Source of the DNA: a virus
Length of the DNA: 25,345 nucleotides
Strand: one strand, 5' to 3'
Virus record (IMG/VR): IMGVR_UViG_3300030103_001291
Coordinates: 1-25,345 of that record
The first letter of the stretch is position 1. The number at the start of each line of letters is the position of its first letter. Of the stretch, positions 1-8,305 are shown piece by piece. The notes under the pieces are model-generated. The model made no database searches and was not told the DNA's origin. It worked only from the letters and a program-made list of their open reading frames with translations. Both the position numbers and the translations under genes were made by a program.

Positions 1-311
1 AGCTTTGCGGTTGTCACACTACCATCAACAGGCGTAACAGCAGAGCCTGTATCACCCAGCGCAATGATGAAGTCTATCACATCGCCAGTGACCAAGTTCT
101 CTGTAAACGTGATTGTTGATCCACTAATCGTAAACGCATCTCCAGCCGCCTGTATCACACCGTTTACGCTGACCAGAAGAGCATTGGCAGTCGCTGGCTT
201 GTAAGCCGCACTGTTGTAGTTCAGCGTGTATGCCGCTTGACCATTGACTACAGTGATTGCGTCTAGTTTTTTAAACTGGCCTGTTAGGGGCTGAGTTCCT
301 ATATAAGGCAT
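1..311 (-). CDS. Tail fibre/adhesin protein, N-terminal part (cut by window edge)
   Basis: The reading frame starts at the ATG whose first base is 311 and stays open for about 103 residues to the window edge, so the C-terminus is missing. It begins MPYIGTQPLTGQ and forms a compact beta-rich module that ends in a DGSVTTAKL linker. The same module (start, a VNGVIQ/VNNVRQ strand, a short hydrophobic strand, then D-x-SVTTA-(K/R)-(L/I)) opens the gene at 871-1707, so the two are modular paralogues. Such N-terminal modules are common in fibre and adhesin proteins of marine phages and probably dock the adhesin to the tail. It is the last visible gene of the leftward virion operon, 4 bases after the preceding stop. 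Receptor specificity would lie in the unseen C-terminal part. The fibre role is inferred from the module and position. Confidence 0.75.
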   Translation of the reverse strand, partial: MPYIGTQPLTGQFKKLDAITVVNGQAAYTLNYNSAAYKPATANALLVSVNGVIQAAGDAFTISGSTITFTENLVTGDVIDFIIALGDTGSAVTPVDGSVTTAK

Positions 312-315
312 TTGA

Positions 316-861
316 TTACCCCGCTATCTCTGTTGCACTAATAAATGAAATACCACGCTCATAAACTTTATCGTCTGTGTCGGTAACTGTTCTATTCGTG
401 TACCAAATATAAGTTGCGCTATTACCTTGATTTACTCCCACTTTATAGGTTATTGCGCTGGTTGTGGAAGGCGTATCAAAGTAACTATAAAACACACCTT
501 CGGGGGTGCTGGCTTGATCTACTGAGTCATAAGAAGTATGTGTACTCATAAAAACACCAACATTTCTACTGCCTGCTGTAGCATGGCCTAGCTTTGTTGA
601 GTCTCTATAAAAAAACCAATTCGAATTGTAAGAGACATTTTGGTTATTCCACTCACCAACTAATTGCGCTTCAAGTCTAATAATGCTGTTAGTTGATGTA
701 GGAGTAATACTTACAGCTAAATGGTCCAATGACACATTACTTGCATCTGCACAAGAGGTGCTGGTTGTGCTTGTGTACTGTGTACGTTGAATTTGAATTA
801 TGCCGCCCGATGGAATACCGCTTGCCGCAACGCCACCATTTACAATTTTTGATAATGCCAT
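316..861 (-). CDS. Putative tail-fibre accessory/adhesin protein, 181 aa
   Basis: This 181-residue protein is rich in Ser, Thr and Asn and has no signal peptide or membrane segment. It opens with MALSKIVNGGVAASGIPSGG, followed by a Thr/Ser-rich stretch and a block containing AVSITPTSTNSIIRL. An S-x-SITP-x-S core is frequent in small fibre-associated proteins of marine phages. The rest alternates hydrophobic strands with polar loops and looks like a beta-sandwich. It lies between two genes that share a fibre N-terminal module and belongs to the adhesin cassette at the end of the virion operon. I do not recognise a named family with certainty. A role in host recognition is inferred from composition and neighbours. 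Confidence 0.7.
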   Translation of the reverse strand: MALSKIVNGGVAASGIPSGGIIQIQRTQYTSTTSTSCADASNVSLDHLAVSITPTSTNSIIRLEAQLVGEWNNQNVSYNSNWFFYRDSTKLGHATAGSRNVGVFMSTHTSYDSVDQASTPEGVFYSYFDTPSTTSAITYKVGVNQGNSATYIWYTNRTVTDTDDKVYERGISFISATEIAG

Positions 862-870
862 TGCTTGCTC

Positions 871-1707
871 CTATGTATCCGCTATTTTCATAAATGAAAA
901 ATGTGTTCTTAAACTACTTGCGTTACCCCGAATTAAAGCTCCCGTATGCGTTTGATAAGAAAAAAACAATCTAAAAGTTGACGAATTAGTAACATCAAAA
1001 AAAGCAGTATGAACTAGATGAAAGTATGCTCCATTCCCTTTAGCGTTGGCATAAGCATTTGTGCGAGTGGTATAGTTAGAGCCACTATCAGTGCTTGTAT
1101 TTATAAACAGCCCCATATAATCAGCATTTCCACTTGAATACGCAGACCATTCTGCATGAACTTGCCACTTACCTGTGCTTGGAAAAGTAAAAACACCAGA
1201 ACTTTCAGTCATTCCAGTGCCAATTTTTTCCCACTCTGTAGCCCACCTCGCAAGATTAGAACTAAATGTACCAGATGAACTTCCTGAAATTGTTTCATTG
1301 TCAGTTTTATACCAAATATCTAGCTCTGTTATACCGTTGGCAAAGCCGCTAAACATCTTAGGTGAAGTTATATTAGCATCAGCAATTTTTGCTGTGGTTA
1401 CAGCCCCATCATTAATACGAGCAGTGGTCACGCTGTCATCAGGCGGCACCACAGTTTGCAAAGCCTTGCCTTGATAGATAACGTAAAAGGAATCTGATGA
1501 CGCCACGTTGCCTGTCATGGTCAGTGCATTGTCTGACACTGTGTAGGCTACACCAGCTTCCTGTCTGACGTTGTTTACAAACACCTCAATCTCTTGGGCG
1601 TTGGCTACAGCGTGTGCAAGTGTGTAACTTGCACCACCGTTACCAGTGATAACTTGCTTGTCCATAGAGGAGTAGCTGTTTGTTGTTTGATTACCTACAT
1701 AACCCAT
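871..1707 (-). CDS. Tail fibre/adhesin protein with C-terminal jelly-roll-like domain, 278 aa
   Basis: Residues 1 to about 90 form the same N-terminal module seen in the truncated gene at 1-311. Residues 91-115 are a linker with two copies of a short repeat, DSVTTARI and GAVTTAKI. Residues about 125-278 alternate aromatic and hydrophobic strands (GVFTFPSTGKWQVHAEW, the FRLFFSYQTH region, and the closing THFSFMKI). This pattern resembles C1q/TNF-like jelly-roll heads of phage and bacterial surface proteins, which usually trimerise. The likely role is a receptor-binding spike or short fibre on the tail. The domain assignment rests on pattern only and needs a profile or structure search. Confidence 0.75.
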   Translation of the reverse strand: MGYVGNQTTNSYSSMDKQVITGNGGASYTLAHAVANAQEIEVFVNNVRQEAGVAYTVSDNALTMTGNVASSDSFYVIYQGKALQTVVPPDDSVTTARINDGAVTTAKIADANITSPKMFSGFANGITELDIWYKTDNETISGSSSGTFSSNLARWATEWEKIGTGMTESSGVFTFPSTGKWQVHAEWSAYSSGNADYMGLFINTSTDSGSNYTTRTNAYANAKGNGAYFHLVHTAFFDVTNSSTFRLFFSYQTHTGALIRGNASSLRTHFSFMKIADT

Positions 1708-1714
1708 GTGTCAC

Positions 1715-2392
1715 CTATGTGCTAATCGCATCCACAGCAGACACCCACACATCGAGTGAGCTTGCTGTTGATGACCGAACAAACAATCTATCACCGCTTT
1801 GCACCACAAACTTTGCACCGCCATCAAGCAGTTGTAGCGCACCGCCAGCAGCAATGGGTGCGTCCTTAATAAGATAGTGTGCGCTGTCCATTGTTATGGT
1901 GTTGCCCATACCTTCACCATGCGCCACGCAGTAATAAATCAAAGAATCTGGTGTTGTGGATGATATAACAATAGTTGTCTTTGCCCCAGCCTGACCAGGG
2001 GTGCCAGTAGTCGTTACACCAGTTGTATAGCTTGAGCCACCAGCACCTGTTTTGAAAGCAAGCGTATGACCGCTGTTTGACGCATCAGACTGATCAAACA
2101 CATATGTAAAGCCTCTATACAAAGTTATAGCTGGCTTGTTATTGCCACCAAGAACAAAAACATTAGAGCCGCCAACACTCGCCACAGTCACAGCGTAGGT
2201 GAAGTAATCACCAGTACCCCTGTCGATTGCGCTATCAGTTATAAACGCATCTACAGTTATTGCATTGGCGTTGGTGTTTGCCATATGAATGCCAACAATA
2301 GTATCAAAACTATCAAAATCTGAACCATCTGGTATATCTTGGGCTGTAGACCCAACCCCTGTCAGTTTGTATCTTCTAAAATTTTGTGCCAT
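1715..2392 (-). CDS. Tail-fibre-associated protein with cupredoxin-like copper-site motif, 225 aa
   Basis: The middle of this protein, residues about 88-170, reads like a single cupredoxin domain. A strand YRGFTYVFDQ is followed by SGHTLAF (His109), a Gly/Thr-rich loop, and then YYCVAHGEGMG, which supplies Cys155, His158 and Met162. Plastocyanin-type blue copper sites use the same order: a distant His, then Cys, His and Met close together. Similar FDQSD...GHxL...YYC..H domains are known to me from marine myovirus and podovirus tail proteins, usually of unknown function. The N-terminus (MAQNFRRYKLTG) and the C-terminal strand-rich tail look like virion attachment or assembly parts. It sits between the gp17-type fibre and the adhesin genes. 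Copper binding is not shown, and the domain may be only a fold module. Confidence 0.7.
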   Translation of the reverse strand: MAQNFRRYKLTGVGSTAQDIPDGSDFDSFDTIVGIHMANTNANAITVDAFITDSAIDRGTGDYFTYAVTVASVGGSNVFVLGGNNKPAITLYRGFTYVFDQSDASNSGHTLAFKTGAGGSSYTTGVTTTGTPGQAGAKTTIVISSTTPDSLIYYCVAHGEGMGNTITMDSAHYLIKDAPIAAGGALQLLDGGAKFVVQSGDRLFVRSSTASSLDVWVSAVDAIST

Positions 2393-2401
2393 CTCAATCT
2401 C

Positions 2402-3685
2402 CTATAATGCGATAGCCATTGCGATAGCAAAGCCAGCAGAAGCTCCTGCCTCTATTGCTGTCCATTGTGTGTTTCCAAGGTCATAAACCTTGAGCTTGTT
2501 GTTGGTGGTGTCGTAATATAACGCCCCATCTATAAGCGCATTACCGTCATTATCAACAGTAGGATCAGATGACTTGCTGCCAAGATACTTGTCATCCAGA
2601 CTATCAAAACTAGCAGCAGCTTGTTCTGCGTAATATTTGGCAGAAAATAAACTGCCATCTACTGTACCAGATGTATATGTTGCCCAGTCTTTTGCTGAAT
2701 GTGCGCCAGATGAGCCACGATTAAGAGAGCCTACAGCATAACCCTTTGCAGAAAACTCACCGCCACTATCTACAGCAGTAGTAGCATTTGGTGATGAACC
2801 GCCACCTATTGCCCACTCTCTTGCAGAACCTGTTACAGATGTAACTCCTGTACCACCAACAGCCTGTGCTTTTGCAGAAAAGTCAGAAGTATTAGGCACT
2901 GGCCCATCTACTTTTATGGCATAGTTCTGTGCTTTAGTTGCATTGTCGGCAGCAGCACCAATAGCTGTTATGTTGGTTGCTACTGTATTGACATTACCAA
3001 TAGAACCGCCAACCAAGTTAATGTTTGGTGCAGCAGTAGCAACTGTAGATAAATTGTTTGTAGGGGATATCTGACCAGCAACTAAATTTATATTAGTAAC
3101 AGCAGCAGCAACACTGTTTATGCTTGTAACATTAGTAGAAACAGTACCAACACTTGCTATACTAGGTCCGGCTTCTGGCAATCCACTTGTAGCATTGAAA
3201 GCCAAAGTAGTACCTTTTCTTGTATCAAGATTAGGCAAGGTAAGAGAGGCTGCTGTATCAGAATCAGCAAGCTTCATAGTACGTCCAATTTTTGTTTCAA
3301 GCTCTTGCTCAATAGCAAAAATCTTATCTAGCTCAGTGTTTAAAGCAGATACATTGAAAGGACCAGAAGTAGGAAAGTCTGTTGTTCTTTCTACTGTAAT
3401 GTCACGAAAGATAGTGTACTTAGTAGAAGAGTCACTATAAGTATCGCCAAGAGTGACATGACCACCAGAGAAACCATCATCAACAGAAACTCCTGTAACC
3501 GCAAAAGTTCCTGTGCCAGTTCCTCTAGTAAGCGTAGTATCCACACCTGATGTATTGGTAACAATAACATTTATGTCATCTAAGCTAAAAAAGGGGAAGT
3601 CTATAGTAAGCTGTGTGCTATTCGCAGTAACAGCTTGCGTATATTGCTTTCTCGCATCATTGTCTGCTATCGATATAGTAGCCAT
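2402..3685 (-). CDS. Tail fibre protein with T7 gp17-type N-terminal domain, 427 aa
   Basis: Residues 1 to about 135 match the pattern of the T7 gp17 N-terminal domain, which attaches the fibre to the tail-tube/nozzle complex: QLTIDFPFFSLDDINVIV, a Gly-rich turn, a TIFRDITVERTTDFP strand, and an LNTELDKIFAIEQELETKIG helix. Residues 175-245 hold NIN-V/VAT-type short repeats that suggest a fibrous shaft. Residues 250-360 carry about five repeats around SA(K/R)-x-x-A, seen near residues 270, 287, 312, 330 and 348. A DDKYLGSKSSDP...GALYYDTTNNKLKVYD module follows near 364-402, and the C-terminus is short and hydrophobic. T7 gp17 is longer (553 aa) and has its own receptor tip. Here the adhesin role seems to be shared with the four downstream proteins. 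It follows the gp16-like gene by 23 bases, with an AAGAAGGGA ribosome site. Confidence 0.88.
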   Translation of the reverse strand: MATISIADNDARKQYTQAVTANSTQLTIDFPFFSLDDINVIVTNTSGVDTTLTRGTGTGTFAVTGVSVDDGFSGGHVTLGDTYSDSSTKYTIFRDITVERTTDFPTSGPFNVSALNTELDKIFAIEQELETKIGRTMKLADSDTAASLTLPNLDTRKGTTLAFNATSGLPEAGPSIASVGTVSTNVTSINSVAAAVTNINLVAGQISPTNNLSTVATAAPNINLVGGSIGNVNTVATNITAIGAAADNATKAQNYAIKVDGPVPNTSDFSAKAQAVGGTGVTSVTGSAREWAIGGGSSPNATTAVDSGGEFSAKGYAVGSLNRGSSGAHSAKDWATYTSGTVDGSLFSAKYYAEQAAASFDSLDDKYLGSKSSDPTVDNDGNALIDGALYYDTTNNKLKVYDLGNTQWTAIEAGASAGFAIAMAIAL

Positions 3686-3708
3686 GCTATATTGTATCCC
3701 TTCTTAAC

Positions 3709-6700
3709 TTACTGCTGTCTATTCACATTACCACCAAAAACCCCATCATATATTGGGTCTAGGTAGAACAAATTACCAGTTGGAAAGAAAAACCTAGCAT
3801 TTTGCAGGGTGTCAGAACCTACATTAAAGTTTACAACATCACCCATAACATTAGCCATATTAAACAAATTACTGCCAGTAGGACCTGCTACAGCACCAGC
3901 TTTGGCTCCCATTGGTAATTGATACTGAGGCTGGTCTGTTAAAAATGGCCTCATACCTAGTTTATGATCACTAATTTTTTCCACCGCATTGTTTACGTCT
4001 GTAAACCAACCGCCAATACCAGACCTGTCAATCGCATTAATAAGCTTAGTTCCAGCATCTTCATTGGAATCTATACCGTATTGCGCTCTTTTAACTTCGT
4101 TAATAATACCAGCAAGACCAACAATTAAAAAAGCACCTTGCCAAAACGCACCATCTTTTTCCTGTAGACCAGCAGTAAGTAGACGAACCATAGCCCCCTG
4201 ACCATAAGACTTAAACTGCGTCAACATTGAGCCAAACTCTGTAGATGTCCACAATGCTCTGTCACCAGCCCCAGGAGTGATAATAATACGTTCTACGTTT
4301 TGATTTAGAGCATTTCTAAATTTCAGACGCATAGTTGGATCAGTCCACGCTTCTGTATTAGGCAACCACTCTTTTCCTTCTTTTTGACCAAACTGACGTA
4401 TAAGTTGTTGCATACGCATGTGGTCTTGCTCACCAATGCCATTTTTTAGAAACTTTTCTTGATCTGCTTTTTTCAGCTTAGACCACGGCTTCATTAGCCC
4501 TTCTGTCATTCTGAGCATAGTCATATTGCCAGCCATCTCTTTGAGAGCCTGATTCCATATATTTAGGCCATTAAACAAAAAGAACATTCCTGTTGCTTGG
4601 TTAAGCTTTCTTTCTAATGTAAAGCGAGAACCAAACAAATCACCTAAATCAGACATAGCATGGCTTCGTAAGCCAAGTGTTGCATCAACAGCAATAGCAG
4701 CTTGGTCTAACTCTTTTCTTCCCATCTGCTTAATAAGCTGTGCTTGATCATTGAATAATGTCTTAAACCCTTTGCCATAAGCATTTTCAAAACCTTCTAC
4801 CATTACAAGTCTTGCAACATCAGGAACAGATGAGATGACCGCACTGCCCATACCAGCAAGTGTGTTGATAGACTTCATTACCCTTACAAATCGACTAGAT
4901 AGAGCATGTGGGTCTTTGGATGCACCGTATGTACCACGAAGCCTGTCACGCAAACCACGAACATCACGAAGGTCAGCTTCCATAGCTTTTTCTAATCTAT
5001 CAATATCGGCTTGATTTCTTGTTACACCCACTTTGCCGTAATCATCAAAATTTTTGTTAAAAACAACCACTTGGTCATGAGAAAAGGTTTCTTCTAATAT
5101 TTGGTGCTTGCCACCCTTTCCCGTAACATTGGCGTATTCATCCATTATTTTTAGTGGTGAAAGCTTGCCTTTTGTAACTTGGTCAAAATCATCTAAGCCA
5201 AAGTTTATTGATATAGAATCATGCCCATTAGACTCTGCCCATTGGCGTAATTGCTTCATATATGACTGTCTTAAAGAGGCATATCTTCCGGCAACCTTAT
5301 TGTACCCAGAGTCAAACTCAGCAAACCATTCATCTGTAAGTTTTTTGTTTTCAGATAAACTCTTGCCTGTGCCAAGGTTTTTTCTTTTTTCTGCCATAGA
5401 AGACATAAAATCATCATATGCTTTTTTTGCTGCCTTTAGCTCATCTGCGTTCAAACCTGCTTGCCTAAACAAAGCAATAAGTTCGTCATCAGATGTTATT
5501 TTTAGAGGATTCTTTAATGTAATATCTACTTCATCTACTTGGCGTCCAAACCTAGATGCAGTCTTTGCATTTGTAGCAAAGTAAAGCCCATCCCCTAATG
5601 CTGATTCCTCAAAGCTTACTTTACCTTTACCACCGCTACCTCTGTGTACTTTTATAGAAATACCTTGACCAGTAACTATACTGTCTATCTTTTCAGCAAC
5701 CTTACCCATTAGCCTATTGTACTCTTGGGTAATGTCATCTATTACACCAGACATACTTACATCGCCATACTTACGAGTAAGCTCAATATCCATGCCCATA
5801 GTCTTTACATGGTGACGCAACAGTGTTTCTACATCATTCTCAAGAAACTCTTCAATTAACTCATCTGGTATTGCAAGAGTTCTAGCTTGTGCGCCTGATG
5901 GCGTTTTAACCCAATCAAGGCTATCAGCAGCACCATCTAAGTCTACATAAGGTCTTCTATGCGTTACTGTATCAAGAACATCATTAGCATAAGACTTTGC
6001 TGCACTAGCATCTAATCGCAGTGTAGTTCTGCCGTAAGTCTCAATGATTGATAAAAACCCTTGCTGATTATCCATAATCTTATCAATGCGATATATTCTT
6101 GGCAGATAACTATTTGCATTATTTGCTGTTACACCTTCTTCACGAAGTTTCTTTAACTTGGCTTGTAGCTCTGCTTTGACAGCTGGCTCTACAGCTTCAT
6201 CTATTTGCTTTTGAAGTTCACGTTCAAATAGCCTAACTGACTCAGCTTCTTTCTTAATAAAATCAAATGTTTCTCTATATTTTTTCGCAGCTTGTGTTAC
6301 AAAAGGGGATGCAGCGTCACCCATGTCATCTACATCACCTCTACGCATAGCCATAGCAACACGGTTTCTAAACTGAACTTCTCCTAATGCTTCATTACCA
6401 CGAAGTTTGTCCTGAACTTTAGTTCTCATCATTGTTATTGCACGACCAGCATCTGACTTGGATATAGGTATATTTCTGTAAGCAAGATAAGCTTCATCAG
6501 AAGCTCTTACAGAATCAAGAAGCTTAGATAAATATGTAGTTCTAAAGGTTGTTTCTACAGATTGATCCATCTCAATGCCAAGGTCTCTAACCTTCTTCTG
6601 CATCATACCGCCAACATCAACCATGCCTACAGCTAAATTACGCACAAAAGGGTTCTCACTCTGAAGCATACGAATGGTTGGGTTCCATCCTAGTTTTTCT

Positions 6701-8304
6701 AAGCCAATACCAGTTTCTTCAAGTGCTTCTGTTTCCATTTGTGCATAAGCAGCTTGTCTTGCTCTTTCTGGGCTGACATTAGCACCAGCAGCACGATAGA
6801 TACCTGTGTCTGGTTCTATAGGTACAAGTGATGAAGATGCTCTTAGTGGCTTACCAAAAGCAACAGCCAAAGAACCACCAAGCAAACTTGCTCCTGTAAG
6901 AATCAAAGCACTATGACTTGCATCTCTTTGTGTGTTTTGACTGTCAATTAACATTTGCTCTGGTGCTGTTAATGCGGCTGTAAATGTAGCACCACCTACA
7001 AATCTTCTGCTTCTATTTGCAGCTTGCATTATTTTGTAAGGAGCAATAGGGGCAAAAGTAGTAGGCGTTGCAAGGCCAGCAATGACTTGTTTGCTGACTG
7101 ATGCTGTAGAAGATAATAAAGCCATATCTTCTGCGTCTTGCTGCATACGCTCATACATCATCATTGATTCTGCTGGTGATCCAGATTGACGGAATCTCCA
7201 TAATCCATCACCACCGACCTTTTTCTTTAGCTCGTCATCTTCATAAGAACTATAACCTTCTACTGGCTTATACTTTGGGTCACTAGCTTCAATCATACGC
7301 ATTAGAGATGGAACAAAGTTATTCTGCCTAAATGCAGCACCCCATATATCCCAGCCATCTTCATCAAATACATGATATTCATACTCTTCTGGGTCAGTAA
7401 GCTGTGAAGGGATACGCTCACCGTAAGTTTCCTGACCATTGCCATATAGCCCTGTGTAACCACCATATATCTCATCTGTAGAAGGCAGTGCCATTTCAGA
7501 TTTTGTTGCTCTTGGTGGCTCAACAATAGGCTGTTTTTCTATTATTTCTTCTATAACAGGAAGAGTATTTGTTACTTCAGGTAGTATTGTTACTTCAGGT
7601 TCTGTTGGCATATCAACATCCCTGATAATTTCTTGAGGAGGTTGTGCTGGGTCTCTAGTGGGAACAGAACCTAAACCACCCTCTTCACCAGATATCATAG
7701 CTTCTTGTATGCCGTATTGTTTGTCTCTAGCTAACTCTCGTTCAAATTTTTTTTTTGATTCCACTTCTTCAGTGGTTAATCCAGCAACATAATAATTAGC
7801 TTCTAACTTTCGTCTAGAGTCATAATTATCTTTAAAATCTCTAAGGTTTTTTTCTGCTGCTGCCCAATCGTCATTTGTTACTTGACGCCAAAAATTAGGT
7901 GTTTCTGTTTCTAAGTTTCCATACTGGAAAGCTACAGATGCAATAACAGTTGCTTTATTTTTAGGAAGTTCAGAAAACTCTGAGCCAGTAGCATTTTTCC
8001 ATCTTTTTGACAGTAATTCTGTAGCTTCTTTTTTTGAGAAGTCATTAATAATTTTGGATTCATCATTAGTAATTGTAAGGTTAGAAGCCATCTCATCTGC
8101 TTCAGCACCCTTGAAGCCAAGGAAAGGTTTGAGTTTTTCTACAATATTATCAGGCAGACCATCAAGGTCTGATAATCGTCTTGCACCTAAATCAAAACCA
8201 CTAGCTATAGTAACTCCAGAATCACTTCCTGTTGGGTCAGGAACATACCCCTTTAATTTGTTGCCTTCACGTTCAGCAATAAAATCCCAATCAATATTAC
8301 TCAT
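3709..8304 (-). CDS. Giant internal virion/ejection protein (T7 gp16-like) with lysozyme and ADP-ribosyltransferase-like domains, 1531 aa
   Basis: By position (after gp14- and gp15-like genes, before the fibre) and size this is the counterpart of T7 gp16, the large core protein ejected into the cell ahead of DNA. Residues 1-175 look like a pesticin/T4-type muramidase: EREGNKLKGY gives candidate Glu13, SGVTIASGFDLG gives Thr32 and Asp38, and ASVAFQYG lies at 122-129. A Pro/Glu-rich linker spans about 205-265, followed by a long helical region with hydrophobic stretches around 395-480. Residues about 880-1085 resemble ADP-ribosyltransferase domains of phage polyvalent proteins: VHRGS (His887, Arg888), GDGLYFAT (Tyr908), LKNPLKI, DSISINF and DQVVVFN (Asp1077). 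The rest is helical, with a hydrophobic stretch (FLIVGLAGII) typical of membrane-spanning ejection proteins. T7 gp16 uses a different lytic transglycosylase and has no transferase domain. Enzyme activities are inferred. Confidence 0.88.
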   Translation of the reverse strand: MSNIDWDFIAEREGNKLKGYVPDPTGSDSGVTIASGFDLGARRLSDLDGLPDNIVEKLKPFLGFKGAEADEMASNLTITNDESKIINDFSKKEATELLSKRWKNATGSEFSELPKNKATVIASVAFQYGNLETETPNFWRQVTNDDWAAAEKNLRDFKDNYDSRRKLEANYYVAGLTTEEVESKKKFERELARDKQYGIQEAMISGEEGGLGSVPTRDPAQPPQEIIRDVDMPTEPEVTILPEVTNTLPVIEEIIEKQPIVEPPRATKSEMALPSTDEIYGGYTGLYGNGQETYGERIPSQLTDPEEYEYHVFDEDGWDIWGAAFRQNNFVPSLMRMIEASDPKYKPVEGYSSYEDDELKKKVGGDGLWRFRQSGSPAESMMMYERMQQDAEDMALLSSTASVSKQVIAGLATPTTFAPIAPYKIMQAANRSRRFVGGATFTAALTAPEQMLIDSQNTQRDASHSALILTGASLLGGSLAVAFGKPLRASSSLVPIEPDTGIYRAAGANVSPERARQAAYAQMETEALEETGIGLEKLGWNPTIRMLQSENPFVRNLAVGMVDVGGMMQKKVRDLGIEMDQSVETTFRTTYLSKLLDSVRASDEAYLAYRNIPISKSDAGRAITMMRTKVQDKLRGNEALGEVQFRNRVAMAMRRGDVDDMGDAASPFVTQAAKKYRETFDFIKKEAESVRLFERELQKQIDEAVEPAVKAELQAKLKKLREEGVTANNANSYLPRIYRIDKIMDNQQGFLSIIETYGRTTLRLDASAAKSYANDVLDTVTHRRPYVDLDGAADSLDWVKTPSGAQARTLAIPDELIEEFLENDVETLLRHHVKTMGMDIELTRKYGDVSMSGVIDDITQEYNRLMGKVAEKIDSIVTGQGISIKVHRGSGGKGKVSFEESALGDGLYFATNAKTASRFGRQVDEVDITLKNPLKITSDDELIALFRQAGLNADELKAAKKAYDDFMSSMAEKRKNLGTGKSLSENKKLTDEWFAEFDSGYNKVAGRYASLRQSYMKQLRQWAESNGHDSISINFGLDDFDQVTKGKLSPLKIMDEYANVTGKGGKHQILEETFSHDQVVVFNKNFDDYGKVGVTRNQADIDRLEKAMEADLRDVRGLRDRLRGTYGASKDPHALSSRFVRVMKSINTLAGMGSAVISSVPDVARLVMVEGFENAYGKGFKTLFNDQAQLIKQMGRKELDQAAIAVDATLGLRSHAMSDLGDLFGSRFTLERKLNQATGMFFLFNGLNIWNQALKEMAGNMTMLRMTEGLMKPWSKLKKADQEKFLKNGIGEQDHMRMQQLIRQFGQKEGKEWLPNTEAWTDPTMRLKFRNALNQNVERIIITPGAGDRALWTSTEFGSMLTQFKSYGQGAMVRLLTAGLQEKDGAFWQGAFLIVGLAGIINEVKRAQYGIDSNEDAGTKLINAIDRSGIGGWFTDVNNAVEKISDHKLGMRPFLTDQPQYQLPMGAKAGAVAGPTGSNLFNMANVMGDVVNFNVGSDTLQNARFFFPTGNLFYLDPIYDGVFGGNVNRQQ

Positions 8305-8305
8305 A

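Noticed and set aside
2402-2460. Tandem GCGATAGC at the end of the gp17-like fibre gene
   Set aside because: Two close copies explain the hydrophobic AIAMAIA tail of the protein. Too short to suggest a recombination or regulatory signal.
5108-5584. 158-codon open frame opposite the gp16-like gene
   Set aside because: It lies antisense to a clearly coding region with conserved domains and has no ribosome site or recognisable protein pattern.
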